Assembly: GCA_013373085.1 (NCBI GenBank)
Contig: JABXIM010000059.1
Location: 1-64,000, forward strand
Direction of reading: 5' to 3'
Origin: Oceanospirillaceae bacterium
GTDB taxonomy: Bacteria; Pseudomonadota; Gammaproteobacteria; Pseudomonadales; Balneatricaceae
DNA: 64,000 nucleotides
Shown here: positions 29,209-39,151 of the stretch, one piece after another
Layout of the letters: each line of letters begins with the position of its first letter
How positions within the stretch are numbered: the first letter of the stretch is position 1
Notes under the pieces: generated by a model
What the model was told of the DNA's origin: nothing
What the model saw: only the letters and a program-made list of their open reading frames with translations
Databases searched by the model: none
Made by a program: the position numbers and the translations under genes

Positions 29209-29586
29209 TCATTGATTTTCAGGTAGGTCCACTTGAAACTGAAGCCAGCCTTCAGGTGGTTCAGCTTGCAAGATCTTTCTAGTCATCGAGAGAACCTCTT
29301 CTCTGGAAACCTTTTGTCCACTCACTACTGGAGAAGACGTAAGGCGACTAGAAAAAAATCCAACCCCTTCTGGAGTCAATGAATACAATTCACCAGACTT
29401 AATTAAAACTGCATATGGGTATGATCTTTTTGGTTCAAGGTGCGTTTTAAAATTTTTCATAAATAGACCCAATGGAAAGGCTTGCCCAGCCATCATGCCA
29501 CTCACTTCTAGCAGCGCCTGCATATAGGCACGCATTTCACTGGTATTAGCATTAGGCGGTGTTGCTATTCGATTAAATGTAGCCAT
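29209..29586 (-). CDS. Hypothetical protein, 125 aa, AT-rich pocket
   Basis: The soluble 125-residue protein (MATFNRIATPPNANTSEMRA onward) has no recognised domain. A GAGG ribosome site lies seven bases before its ATG. The gene and its neighbour have much lower GC than the surrounding DNA, suggesting recent transfer. The C-terminus (PPEGWLQFQVDLPENQ) is well formed. Confidence 0.6.
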   Translation of the reverse strand: MATFNRIATPPNANTSEMRAYMQALLEVSGMMAGQAFPLGLFMKNFKTHLEPKRSYPYAVLIKSGELYSLTPEGVGFFSSRLTSSPVVSGQKVSREEVLSMTRKILQAEPPEGWLQFQVDLPENQ

Positions 29587-29777
29587 CTCGATACCTCATA
29601 AAAGTAAATTAAGCCATAACGATTAAAAAAAAGAAGCAATATATGGCTAATACTGCCAATAATTAATATACTCCATTTTAAAACAAAGTAAAGGCGCCAA
29701 AATTTGAATTTCTTGATAAAAAATTCATATACAGAATTGGCGCGATAACAACATCCACAATAAATATGGCGGCTCAA
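29565..29777 (-). CDS. Possible small membrane protein overlapping the 125-aa gene
   Basis: The 70-residue frame starts at a TTG (29777) and its 3' end overlaps the next start by 22 bases, a common operon arrangement. It has a CGCC motif near the N-terminus and a hydrophobic segment (WSILIIGSISHILLLFF). The start is weak and there is no clear ribosome site. Nothing else is visible between 29778 and 29908. Confidence 0.35.
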   Translation of the reverse strand: MSRHIYCGCCYRANSVYEFFIKKFKFWRLYFVLKWSILIIGSISHILLLFFNRYGLIYFYEVSRWLHLIE

Positions 29778-29908
29778 AATTTACCGTAATTTATTAAATT
29801 ACGACATTGATACTTTTAATGTATAAGGAGCGACATCTAATAAATTTAATTTTTACTATTTAAAATATGCCATGCAACCTTGGGCTCAAACGACCCAACT
29901 TCATAATA

Positions 29909-31216
29909 TCAAATATTGTCACAACGCCACTCTAGCGGGCTTTCTAGGCGGACAACAGGAATTTCGCTCCAACGTGTGGTGTAAGAGGGCGAGAGATACT
30001 GGCGCTTCATTGTCCAGTTCTTAGCCCGGCTCTGCCCGCCAAACCATACCTGGCCCAAACCGCTCTGATTGATTCGGTCCAGTGTTTCCATCAGCACGGT
30101 AGAAGAGGACGGACGGACGTTTACTTCCAGCAATGACGGCTGAAAGGTGCCCGGCTCGTAGAAATCGCTCAGCATCACACCGGCTTTCATATAGCGGTAT
30201 CCAGGCTTCCAAATTGAGCGCAGACCTCGAACCGCCGCTTCAATAAAGTCGCGGGTGTCAGCGGAAGGTTCCGGTATCCCAATGTTGGCGCTATTCGAGT
30301 AGTACGGGTCAGTAGAGTTGAACGGGTTGGTCCGAATGAACACATTAAGCATCCTGGCCGTCGATCGCTGGGCACGGAGCTTCTCGCACGCTCGTTCAAC
30401 GTACCTACAGATCGCTGCATGCATGTTGTCGTAGTCAGTGACCCGCTCACCAAACGACCGGCTGCAGACGATCTGTTTCTTTGATGGGGGTATGGTGTCT
30501 AACTCGAGACACGAAATACCGTTGAGTTCCCTGAGGGTCCGTTCGAGGACTACATTGAACTGCCGTCGAACGCTTTTCGGATTTGCATCAGCGAGCTCCA
30601 GAGCCGTCCGTATCCCCGCAGTATTGAGACGAGGAGCTAACCGACGTCCGACGCCCCATACTTCGTCGACGGGCGTGATCGAGAGTAGCCTGCGCTGTCG
30701 AGCGGGATCCATCAGATCCACGACACCGCCCGTCTTGGGGTAGCGTTTAGCCGCGTGGTTCGCCAGTTTGGCCAGCGTTTTGGTCGGCGCGATACCGACA
30801 CACACATGAATTCCGGTGCATTTCTGTACCTCGAACCGCACCTGATGACCGAACGTTTCCAGGTCAGAACAAGCCGATACCCCGCTTAGATCCAAAAAGG
30901 CCTCATCGATGGAATAGACCTCAACCCTGGGCGCCATCTGCTCGAGCAGACTCATAACCCGAGCTGACATGTCACCATACAGCGCGTAGTTCGATGAAAA
31001 CACCTGGACATCATGCTCTCGGACCAGCTGCTGGATTTGAAAGAACGGCACGCCCATTTTGATGCCGAGTGATTTCGCTTCAGCGGAGCGAGCGACGACA
31101 CAGCCGTCGTTGTTCGACAGCACAATGATAGGGCGCCCCTTCAGGTCCGGGCGAAATAACCGCTCGCAGGATGCATAGAAATTGTTGCAGTCCACCAGCG
31201 CAAATACCCGCGTCAT
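29909..31216 (-). CDS. umuC: DNA polymerase V catalytic subunit UmuC
   Basis: The full-length Y-family polymerase (435 residues) shows the catalytic motifs FALVDCNNFYASCERLF and VYSIDEAFLDL, with helix-hairpin-helix, little-finger and C-terminal UmuC extensions. With UmuD' it carries out error-prone translesion synthesis. The gene follows umuD by three bases. Island-borne umuDC pairs are common on plasmids and integrative elements. Confidence 0.95.
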   Translation of the reverse strand: MTRVFALVDCNNFYASCERLFRPDLKGRPIIVLSNNDGCVVARSAEAKSLGIKMGVPFFQIQQLVREHDVQVFSSNYALYGDMSARVMSLLEQMAPRVEVYSIDEAFLDLSGVSACSDLETFGHQVRFEVQKCTGIHVCVGIAPTKTLAKLANHAAKRYPKTGGVVDLMDPARQRRLLSITPVDEVWGVGRRLAPRLNTAGIRTALELADANPKSVRRQFNVVLERTLRELNGISCLELDTIPPSKKQIVCSRSFGERVTDYDNMHAAICRYVERACEKLRAQRSTARMLNVFIRTNPFNSTDPYYSNSANIGIPEPSADTRDFIEAAVRGLRSIWKPGYRYMKAGVMLSDFYEPGTFQPSLLEVNVRPSSSTVLMETLDRINQSGLGQVWFGGQSRAKNWTMKRQYLSPSYTTRWSEIPVVRLESPLEWRCDNI

Positions 31217-31219
31217 CAG

Positions 31220-31645
31220 TTACCTCAGAGAGTGAATGACGTTGGTGACCACACCGAAAATCTCCAGCTCGGATTCATCCCTTAACTCGATGGGAGAGTA
31301 CAAGGCATTGGCCGCCTCAAGGCGCGGTGCAGGGCGCAATGAAAGCCGCTTGACCGTGAACTCGCCGTCGACACTCGCAATGACGATATCGCCGTGTATT
31401 GGGTCAAGCGAGCGGTCGACAATCAGGATGTCACCCGAAAGGATTCCCGCCTCGATCATAGATTCGCCTTCGGCGCGCACAAAGAACGTGGCGGCGGGGC
31501 GCTTGATGCATAGCTCGTTGAGGTCAAGCGTGCGCTCAATGTAGTCCTGTGCTGGAGAAGGGAATCCAGCAGCAACACGCTCGATGAATAGTGGGACTGC
31601 CAGTGCCTTTGGCTCACCGCATCGTCCCAAAACTACTGCTGTCAT
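31220..31645 (-). CDS. umuD: UmuD, self-cleaving SOS mutagenesis protein
   Basis: The 141-residue protein starts at ATG 31645; a longer upstream frame would run through the LexA box and is rejected. The cleavage site is A26-G27 (VAAGFPSP), and the catalytic dyad is Ser62 (GESMIEAG) and Lys99 (FTVKRL), matching the spacing of E. coli UmuD. RecA-stimulated cleavage yields UmuD', which activates UmuC. Confidence 0.93.
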   Translation of the reverse strand: MTAVVLGRCGEPKALAVPLFIERVAAGFPSPAQDYIERTLDLNELCIKRPAATFFVRAEGESMIEAGILSGDILIVDRSLDPIHGDIVIASVDGEFTVKRLSLRPAPRLEAANALYSPIELRDESELEIFGVVTNVIHSLR

Positions 31646-31660
31646 AGCGAAATCTCTTAA

Positions 31661-31680
31661 TACTGTACAAATATACAGTA
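31661..31680 (-). promoter_or_regulatory. LexA (SOS) box of umuDC
   Basis: The sequence tactgtacaaatatacagta contains CTGT-N8-ACAG, the gammaproteobacterial LexA consensus, ending 16 bases before the umuD start. This places umuDC under SOS control. Confidence 0.9.
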
Positions 31681-31991
31681 TAGCGATCCCCCAGTGTGCA
31701 AATCCATCCCTTCGACGCTTTAGCATTGCTGGTTTGCCAGGCGTAACCGGATGATGCTAACGCCTGCAATATCGGCAGTTTTGGCAAACTCGGCAGAATA
31801 GACGCCAATTTCGGCCTATTGCCCACATGATCCAATCTAATTCGCTCTAATTTTGACCGTCGGCGATTGAAGACATTTATGAAATAGGCGATAAAGAGCT
31901 TTCAAGCCTCGAGATCGGGCTTCTCACCGGTGTTTTGAAATTGATCTAAGTAGGGACAGGAAGTCACTAGATTCTGGAACCAGAGCAGGGA

Positions 31992-34900
31992 ATGCAAGAG
32001 ATGACATGGCCTGACCAGGACCGCTTTCCAACCAACAGACCGCAGTTCACGGTACACAGCGCGATCATAGACTGGTTCTACACCTCGGAACAGATTCTGC
32101 TCATCACCGGTTTTGCCAGTCTCGACAAGGTCATCGAACTCATTACGTCGACTTCGCCCGATAGCCAGCAGGTCCGCATACTGTTGGGCTCAGAGCCGTT
32201 TGGCTCAAGTAAACAGCGGTCGATCCAGCCCGTGGCCGAAGAACTGAGGGACTACTGGCTAGAACGAGGGCTTTCGATAGAGCAGTGTCCAGTCGTGGAA
32301 CGAGCTGTTCGGGCGCTCAGAGAGCACTATGTCGAAGTCAGGATGCCACCAGAGCAATCTCGCAGGGTGCACGCAAAAATATTTTGTGGCGACAGCAAGG
32401 CGATGTTGGGTTCCAGCAACTTCACGCAGCCAGGGTTACATTCCCAGATCGAAGGCAACTGCCTTTTCAGTAAATCCAGGGATGCAAAACGATTCGATGA
32501 AACCTGGCAACTGGCTGAGTCGATTTGGGATCTGGGTATTCCTTGCAATGAATGGCTGGCTGACCTGATTGAGCAGCTGATGCGAATAGTTCCTTGGCAG
32601 GAAGCCTTGGCCCGGGCATGCATTGAACTGTTAGAAGGCCAATGGGTTGATCAGTTACTCTCTTTGCGAGCCGAGGGTCAGACACTATGGCCCAGCCAGC
32701 GCGATGGGATTTCTCAGGCACTGTATGTACTGGAACGCACGGGAAGTGTTCTGATTGCCGATGCTACAGGCTCTGGAAAGACGAAGATGGGTAGCTTCCT
32801 CATCCAAGCGATCTCGGCGAAGAGTACAGCTCAAGGGAACCTCAACCACCTTTGTGGCATCATCTGTCCGCCCAACGTGGAGGACAACTGGCGCTTTGAG
32901 ACACTGCGTCGAGGTCCCAATGTCAGCGTGGTATCGCATGGGCTGGTAGGGCGCTTAAAAGGCGAAAACTCGGGACTGATCCAGCAGCTGCTCGACGACG
33001 CTGACATCCTCGTGCTTGATGAAGCCCACAATTATCACAACCTTAAGTCAAACCGCTCGCAGAAACTGCTTGAAAATGTCGCTCTGCATTTGATGCTGTT
33101 CACGGCGACACCGATCAATCGATCGGCGAAAGATCTACTCGTACTGATCAATCTCCTGGGAGCAGACAACCTTCAGGATGAGACGGTCAACCAGCTTGAA
33201 AAGCACCTGGCCGGGCGAAAGAGGATTACGCAACTGGACGACATGCTAGTCCAGCGGCTCGCCAATGACATCAAAGCCTTCACAGTACGTCGAACAATCA
33301 AGCAGTTGAAGGCCTACATCGCGTCCGAACCTGAAGCCTATCACAATATACTGGGTTCACGTTGCACGTATCCCGAGATCAGGAATAGGGTCTATCCACT
33401 CAATGAAAGTGACAGCGATCGGCAAGTCGCGGCACAAGTAAGGGAACTCGCCAGCCAGCTGAAAGGATTGGTAAATCTGCAAAAGCCAATCAGGGATGAT
33501 GTAGGCGCATCAGTACATGGTACTGAAGCATTGAGGAACTACGTTGAGTTTCGAATCAAGTCAGCCAGCCTTCTAGCCGGCTACCGCGTGATGAGTGCAA
33601 TCCGCTCATCGAAATATGTGCTTATCGAGGAATTGCGTGGCCATACTGAAGCATGCCATGAGGCAGGGCTCCCGCCTGATGGCATCGTGACAGGGCAAAA
33701 CCCTGTGCTCAATAAGCTAAGGCGCCATTGTACAGTGATGCCTAAGCCCGCCGTCGACCTGGAGCTTCTTCCTGATTTTCTCACCGATCCAATGAAGTAC
33801 GACGAAGCGCTTCAACGCGAGATTGGACTATATGACGAAATTCTTGCGCTTACCAGACGACTAAGTACACGACGGGAAGAAGCAAAAGTTGCGCTTATCG
33901 TCGAGGCGTCCAGGCAGCATAAGAAACTGATCGCCTTTGAATCACGACGACTGGCAATCAAGTACTTCAAGCATCGGTTGTCATCCCTTCAACTAGATCA
34001 CGAAGTACACTTGGCGACAGGTGCTGATAAGAAGAGCAAAGCCCAAGTATGCGCGGTAATGGGGCTGCCAGGAGAGCGCGGTGCGCATATAGCCCTATGT
34101 TCGGACGCTATGGCAGAAGGCGTAAACCTCCAGTCAGCATCATGTCTGATCATGCTCGATACGCCGTCGGTGATCCGCATTGCGGAACAGCGTGTCGGGC
34201 GAATAGAGAGGCTCGATTCACCCCATGACACTGCTACCGTCTACTGGCCGCAAGACTCGGAGGAGTTCAAACTGCGCCGTGACGACCGCTTCATTGATCG
34301 GGTTCGTACCGTTCAACGACTCCTTGGAGGTAACTTGGTCTTACCCGAAGACTACCTCTCCTACGAAAAGGAAAATGCTACAAGCGACGAACTCATCAAG
34401 GACCTAACCGCCGAACGGCGCGATCAAGAGTTCGAAGTCCAGACACAGGACGCCTTCTATCCAGTGCGTAGCCTCTTTGAAGGCGAAGACACACTGATAT
34501 CGAAGGAGATCATCGACAAAATGAAAGCCACTACGGGAGTGGTAATCTCATGTGTCGGAATTGTACCGGCGCAACATCATGCATGGGCCTTCGTCTGCCA
34601 GGCAGGCACGAAGGACTATGCACCTCGCTGGATTCTAGTCAGTAACGAAGCCGGCCAGTCGACGACACAGCTTGAGGAGATAACTAAGTTCCTTCGTGAA
34701 AATCTTGGCGATAACGTCGAGGATCTGAAGCCCACAGATTCTGCAAAGGAACAAATGATTCACCTGATCGATCGTTTCAAGGAGGATCAGGAGCTACGAC
34801 TGAGTAAACGACGTGTCGCCGTTCTCAAGCTGCTAGAACGCTATATCGACAATGAGGCAAATTATGAATCCAAGCACCAGCGCCAGGAGCGCATACAGTT

Positions 34901-35204
34901 CTATGGTCGTGTTCAGGCACAGCTACCTTGGCGCGCACGTGGATTACTGGATGCTTCGGATACGCCACCGAACCTTGTAACACTGGAAGCGCTGGCAGAT
35001 GCCTTTCAGCAGCTGGTTCAGCCACTGCGAATCGAAAGGCTTAAGCGTGATGGATCGAAACGACTGATTCGGTACAAGGATCTGTTCGACACATTACGAA
35101 AGCGTCGAATTGACTATCAAGCACTGCACGAGGCCTTGGAGCCCGCGCTGGACAAGGAGGCTATCGAGCCTCGTTTTGCTGCAGTGATTTTTGGCATTAG
35201 CTAG
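31992..35204 (+). CDS. Phospholipase D-like nuclease fused to SNF2-type helicase
   Basis: The protein has 1070 residues. The N-terminal PLD domain carries HAKIFCGDSKAMLGSSNFT (H-x-K near residue 127). A superfamily 2 helicase follows, with Walker A ATGSGKT near 258, LDEAHNYHNL near 342, TATPINRSAKD near 371 and the C-terminal GVNLQSA and QRVGRIER near 710-741. The last 300 residues are helical. It leads a three-gene operon with McrB and McrC-like genes. PLD-helicases occur in several restriction-like systems, where they cleave or translocate DNA. Confidence 0.85.
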   Translation: MQEMTWPDQDRFPTNRPQFTVHSAIIDWFYTSEQILLITGFASLDKVIELITSTSPDSQQVRILLGSEPFGSSKQRSIQPVAEELRDYWLERGLSIEQCPVVERAVRALREHYVEVRMPPEQSRRVHAKIFCGDSKAMLGSSNFTQPGLHSQIEGNCLFSKSRDAKRFDETWQLAESIWDLGIPCNEWLADLIEQLMRIVPWQEALARACIELLEGQWVDQLLSLRAEGQTLWPSQRDGISQALYVLERTGSVLIADATGSGKTKMGSFLIQAISAKSTAQGNLNHLCGIICPPNVEDNWRFETLRRGPNVSVVSHGLVGRLKGENSGLIQQLLDDADILVLDEAHNYHNLKSNRSQKLLENVALHLMLFTATPINRSAKDLLVLINLLGADNLQDETVNQLEKHLAGRKRITQLDDMLVQRLANDIKAFTVRRTIKQLKAYIASEPEAYHNILGSRCTYPEIRNRVYPLNESDSDRQVAAQVRELASQLKGLVNLQKPIRDDVGASVHGTEALRNYVEFRIKSASLLAGYRVMSAIRSSKYVLIEELRGHTEACHEAGLPPDGIVTGQNPVLNKLRRHCTVMPKPAVDLELLPDFLTDPMKYDEALQREIGLYDEILALTRRLSTRREEAKVALIVEASRQHKKLIAFESRRLAIKYFKHRLSSLQLDHEVHLATGADKKSKAQVCAVMGLPGERGAHIALCSDAMAEGVNLQSASCLIMLDTPSVIRIAEQRVGRIERLDSPHDTATVYWPQDSEEFKLRRDDRFIDRVRTVQRLLGGNLVLPEDYLSYEKENATSDELIKDLTAERRDQEFEVQTQDAFYPVRSLFEGEDTLISKEIIDKMKATTGVVISCVGIVPAQHHAWAFVCQAGTKDYAPRWILVSNEAGQSTTQLEEITKFLRENLGDNVEDLKPTDSAKEQMIHLIDRFKEDQELRLSKRRVAVLKLLERYIDNEANYESKHQRQERIQFYGRVQAQLPWRARGLLDASDTPPNLVTLEALADAFQQLVQPLRIERLKRDGSKRLIRYKDLFDTLRKRRIDYQALHEALEPALDKEAIEPRFAAVIFGIS

Positions 35205-35242
35205 TGCTTCACCCATCTAGTGAAGTTCAGAAGGAGATTTTG

Positions 35243-37657
35243 ATGAGCACGGAACGCGAAGTCTGCTGGTTTGTTGGTGCGTTGTGGGGCGGTAGTGAAG
35301 ATCAGTACCAACGCTTCATCAGCGAGGGCATCTGGCAGAACGGTTATCACGACAAGTACTTGGAGCTCGTCAAATCTATTCAGCCTGGCGACCGTATCGC
35401 AATCAAGAACTCGTTCGTTCAGAAGCGCGACCTACCGTTCAATAGTAACGGCAACAACGCCTCCGTTATGGGTATCAAAGCGACCGGTACCGTGACTGAG
35501 AACCTTGGTGACGGCCGAACACTCAAGGTCGAATGGCACGTCTGTAATCCAGAGAAACGCTGGTACTTCTACACCTACCGGAGCACCGTTTGGAAGGTGG
35601 AGCCTGACCGGTGGCTCTCCAAAGCTCTGATCGATTTTGCATTCAACGATGTACCCCAGGATTACGATCGATTTCGTAACGACCCCTTCTGGAAGGATCG
35701 CTTTGGGGATACTGCGAAGAACGCTTCGAGCTTTCGCTGGGCAGAGTTCTACGAAGAGCTCGCCAACAAGCTGCTTGCCTACAAGAGCAACAGAACGCGA
35801 CTTGTCGATCAACTGCATACCATTGCTACCCAGGTCGATGGCCTCAGCCATCTTAACGACCGCTATGCAGACGAAAGCTCGGGACCGCTAAAGGACATCT
35901 GCCCGTTTACGGTATTCGGCACCTTCAACCGAGGGATTACCGATACCAACCGTATCGCGATTGCGACCAAGTTGGCGAGCTTTCTTGGCGTAGAGGCAGC
36001 ACTACCACAAGCGTTCGATGGCATACCGATCCTCAACAATCAGAAATCGTGGTTCTTTGCCTTCGCGCATCACCGCAAACCAGATGACATCGATAAGCTC
36101 TGGGACGTGTTTGAAAAAGCGCTCTCGTACGCCGACGATGAACCTGCCGTAACACAGGGCCCCTTCGCGGAAGCCTATGATACAGCCACTCAGATCAACG
36201 GTGTGGGCTGGAATCTAAGCATGGGTTTGTACTGGATTCGGCCTTGGTTTTTTATCACTCTGGACAGTCAGTCACAGACCTACATCAGTCAAAAGCTGGG
36301 CATCCAGATTGCGAAGAATGGCCCGAAAGGCCGATGCAATGCTGCAGACTACCTCCAGGTGCTGCATTCGGTCGAGGCACGCTTCAAGGAGAAAAACTTC
36401 TCCGTACACACGTTCCCCGAGCTGTCTCTGGAAGCTTGGCGATACCAGCCGCCAAGTAGTGGAGGGCAGTCTGCAAATCGCTGGCGACAGGTCGTCTATG
36501 AGCGGGTCAAGCAGCTTTGCCTCAACAAAGACAGCGGCGAATTTACGCGACAGGAGTTCCAGGATCGGTATCTCGAAGAGTTGAAGGAACTGTATCCCAC
36601 GAACAATACGGTTGGTGCGACCGTCGATCGTCAAATGCAGGTGTTACGAGACGCCGACCTGGTGGAGTTTGTAAGTTCAGGCCTTTACCGTTGGCTCGAG
36701 TTCGACGAATACAAGTCGGATGAGGGTGACCGGGTCAACGAGGATGGACCCGAACATTCGACTATCGAGCCGTATACCGTGGAAGACATCGTCGAAGATG
36801 GGTGCTTCCTTGAGCGCGGAGATCTACAGAATTTCCTTATCAGACTCGAACAGAAGAAAAATATCGTACTGCAGGGGGCGCCTGGAACTGGTAAGACTTG
36901 GCTGGCAAAGCGCCTGGCATACGCGTTGATTGGTGAGAAAAGCAGCGAAAAGGTCAGGGCGGTACAGTTCCATCCCAACCTGTCTTATGAGGATTTCATT
37001 CGAGGCTGGCGTCCCCAGGGAAACGGTGGTCTGACGCTGGTAGATGGACCATTCCTCGAGATGGTTCATCTTGCACGCAACAACCCCGACAGCAAACATG
37101 TGATTGTCATCGAAGAAATCAACCGGGGTAATCCCGCACAGATTTTTGGTGAGATGCTCACTCTACTGGAAGCCGACAAACGAACACCCGACGAAGAGCT
37201 CGAGCTGAGCTACGGCACCAATGATGCGAATAAGCGGGTTTACATTCCAGCAAACCTCTACGTCATTGGCACAATGAACATCGCCGACCGTTCACTGGCG
37301 CTCGTTGACTTGGCATTGAGAAGACGCTTCGCCTTTATCGACTTGGAACCCTGCCTAGGATCTCGCTGGCAGACTTGGGTCAATAAGCAGTTCGGATTCG
37401 AGCATGGAATTCTTGCCGATATCGAGAGCCGAATGATCTCTTTGAACGCGGCAATTGCTGAAGAGCCGAGTCTGGGTAGCCAGTTTATGGTTGGGCACAG
37501 TTACGTCACACCGCCCAATGGAGCTGAGATCGACGACCCTCGAGCCTGGTTCTACCAGGTAGCGAAAACCGAAATATATCCATTGCTGCAAGAGTATTAC
37601 TTTGACAACCCTCGTAGAGCTACCGAGCTACGTGATCAGCTCACCGAGGGGTACTGA
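35243..37657 (+). CDS. mcrB: McrB-type AAA+ ATPase with an EVE/PUA-like N-terminal domain
   Basis: The 804-residue protein starts at 35243 behind AAGGAG. Residues 6-130 (WFVGALWGGSEDQYQRFISE, then SIQPGDRIAIKNSF) resemble EVE/PUA-like modified-base readers, followed by a helical domain and a winged helix near 425-480. The AAA+ module has Walker A GAPGTGKT near 546, VIEEINRGNP near 622 and the McrB signature GTMNIADRS near 676. McrB GTPases translocate DNA and drive the McrC nuclease; the N-terminal domain would set which modified DNA is attacked. The domain name is inferred from pattern only. Confidence 0.85.
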   Translation: MSTEREVCWFVGALWGGSEDQYQRFISEGIWQNGYHDKYLELVKSIQPGDRIAIKNSFVQKRDLPFNSNGNNASVMGIKATGTVTENLGDGRTLKVEWHVCNPEKRWYFYTYRSTVWKVEPDRWLSKALIDFAFNDVPQDYDRFRNDPFWKDRFGDTAKNASSFRWAEFYEELANKLLAYKSNRTRLVDQLHTIATQVDGLSHLNDRYADESSGPLKDICPFTVFGTFNRGITDTNRIAIATKLASFLGVEAALPQAFDGIPILNNQKSWFFAFAHHRKPDDIDKLWDVFEKALSYADDEPAVTQGPFAEAYDTATQINGVGWNLSMGLYWIRPWFFITLDSQSQTYISQKLGIQIAKNGPKGRCNAADYLQVLHSVEARFKEKNFSVHTFPELSLEAWRYQPPSSGGQSANRWRQVVYERVKQLCLNKDSGEFTRQEFQDRYLEELKELYPTNNTVGATVDRQMQVLRDADLVEFVSSGLYRWLEFDEYKSDEGDRVNEDGPEHSTIEPYTVEDIVEDGCFLERGDLQNFLIRLEQKKNIVLQGAPGTGKTWLAKRLAYALIGEKSSEKVRAVQFHPNLSYEDFIRGWRPQGNGGLTLVDGPFLEMVHLARNNPDSKHVIVIEEINRGNPAQIFGEMLTLLEADKRTPDEELELSYGTNDANKRVYIPANLYVIGTMNIADRSLALVDLALRRRFAFIDLEPCLGSRWQTWVNKQFGFEHGILADIESRMISLNAAIAEEPSLGSQFMVGHSYVTPPNGAEIDDPRAWFYQVAKTEIYPLLQEYYFDNPRRATELRDQLTEGY

Positions 37658-38790
37658 TGAACGCTGCAAACGACATTGATGCAAATAGCAGCCAAGTTAT
37701 CAGCGGTATTCCAATCCGTAATATCTGGCTTCTGATGCTATACGCGTCGGACCTCTATCGGGATTTAGGCAAAGGCAACTATTCGGTTGAGGAAGCACCA
37801 GACGAAATACCTGACCTTGTGGCTCAGATGCTTTGCCAGGCCGTTGAGCAGCGCATCAGGCGCAACCTGAGCTACGGCTATCAGCTAAGAGAAGAGGCAG
37901 TAAGTCGTGTCCGAGGACGTATAAACCATCTTGAAACAAAGCGTAAGCAGCTACTGGAAAAAGGGCGAGTACATTGTTTATTCGGTGAGCTCTCCGTCAA
38001 TACTCCCAGGAATCGTTACGCAAAGGCGGCTCTAGACGCGCTTACCACTTTGGTGAAGCCCGACCTGAGCCGCTCTTGTGCGTCACTCGCCAAGCAGCTC
38101 TTCATGATGGGCGTAGTGGGTCGCAAGCCTGACGCCGTCACAATGACCAAAGAAGTTTTCGGTCGCCACGATATCGACGACAAACAGATGGTCGCGTTGG
38201 CGCACTTGGCATTCGAGCTTAAATTGCCAACCCAGATGGTTGGCAATCACCGGCTACAAACTCCGGAGCAGAACACCGTCTTCCTACGAAAGCTGTTTGA
38301 AAAAGGTGTGGCAGGGCTATATGCAGTAAGCCTTCGTCCCAAAGGGTGGAGCGTGAGAGCAGGTACAAAGCTAGATTGGCAAGTGGAGGCATGCTCGGAT
38401 GGGGTAAACAGCATCCTTCCGTCCATGACGACCGATATCACCTTGGAAAACGATAACCAGCAGATCGTCATTGATACGAAGTTCAACTCCGTGCTGACGA
38501 GAGGTTGGTACAGGGACAACACGATACGTAGCGGATACCTGTACCAGATGTATGCGTACCTGCGCTCTCAAGAGAGGGCCTCAGAGCCCAAGTCACTGAA
38601 ATCAACAGGTATCCTATTGCACCCCTGTGTTGCGGAAGCACTCGATGAGGCAGTTACCATTCAAGGCCATAAAATTCGATTTGTGACCGTTGATCTCTGT
38701 GATACCGCATCAAGAGTTCATGACTCTTTATTGCAAATAGTGGGGTCTGGCAACAGTGTTGAAGCCCAAGCCCTGGGATTTAGGCACTGA
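37657..38790 (+). CDS. mcrC: McrC-type nuclease subunit
   Basis: The 377-residue protein overlaps the McrB stop (TGATG). An N-terminal McrC helical region precedes a PD-(D/E)xK domain with MTTDITLE and IVIDTKF (Asp about 258, Asp-x-Lys near 271) and a downstream YLYQMYAYL helix. It is the endonuclease partner that is activated when McrB stalls. Confidence 0.88.
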   Translation: MNAANDIDANSSQVISGIPIRNIWLLMLYASDLYRDLGKGNYSVEEAPDEIPDLVAQMLCQAVEQRIRRNLSYGYQLREEAVSRVRGRINHLETKRKQLLEKGRVHCLFGELSVNTPRNRYAKAALDALTTLVKPDLSRSCASLAKQLFMMGVVGRKPDAVTMTKEVFGRHDIDDKQMVALAHLAFELKLPTQMVGNHRLQTPEQNTVFLRKLFEKGVAGLYAVSLRPKGWSVRAGTKLDWQVEACSDGVNSILPSMTTDITLENDNQQIVIDTKFNSVLTRGWYRDNTIRSGYLYQMYAYLRSQERASEPKSLKSTGILLHPCVAEALDEAVTIQGHKIRFVTVDLCDTASRVHDSLLQIVGSGNSVEAQALGFRH

Positions 38791-38884
38791 TGCTGCTCGA
38801 ATGGGTCAATAATTTCTTAATTTACCGATATTTCCATTTATTCTAGGTGTCGGATGATGTTACATCAGTTAATGAAATCAAACG

Positions 38885-38950
38885 TCTGCTTCGTGCCCAA
38901 AACGGACATTGGTGAGCTATGAAATCGGTATACTGTCCCCGGAATTCCGG
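38885..38950 (-). repeat. Left member of inverted repeats flanking the STAND gene
   Basis: Read on the minus strand this reads ggaattccggggacagtata and continues through caatgtccgttttgggcac. The plus strand at 43321-43386 has ggaattccgggaacagtata and caatgtccgctctgtgcc. The pair matches imperfectly over about 65 bp. The gacagtatac word is, from memory, common beside REP-associated transposase genes. Confidence 0.65.
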
Positions 38951-38988
38951 TCCCAGAACTCAGGCATCGTCGCGGGCTATGGCAAGGA

Positions 38989-39105
38989 CTTGATGCGGTT
39001 GAATATGCCACCCTAGAATGGGTTGGCTGGTTAAAGAATCACCGCCTACTGGAACCGATTGGAAATGTGTCCCCAGCTGAGCGAGAAATGGTGTACTATC
39101 GTTGA
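38989..39105 (+). pseudogene. 3' end of an IS3-family transposase (orfB)
   Basis: Translation gives VEYATLEWVGWLKNHRLLEP then IGNVSPAERE, the typical last 35 residues of IS3-family OrfB, with a stop at 39103-39105. No other part of the element remains. It sits between the inverted repeat and the STAND gene. Confidence 0.8.
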
Positions 39106-39151
39106 CTAGAGGAGTCAGGTGAAGCGGCCTGACTCGTAAAAATGGTATCCG

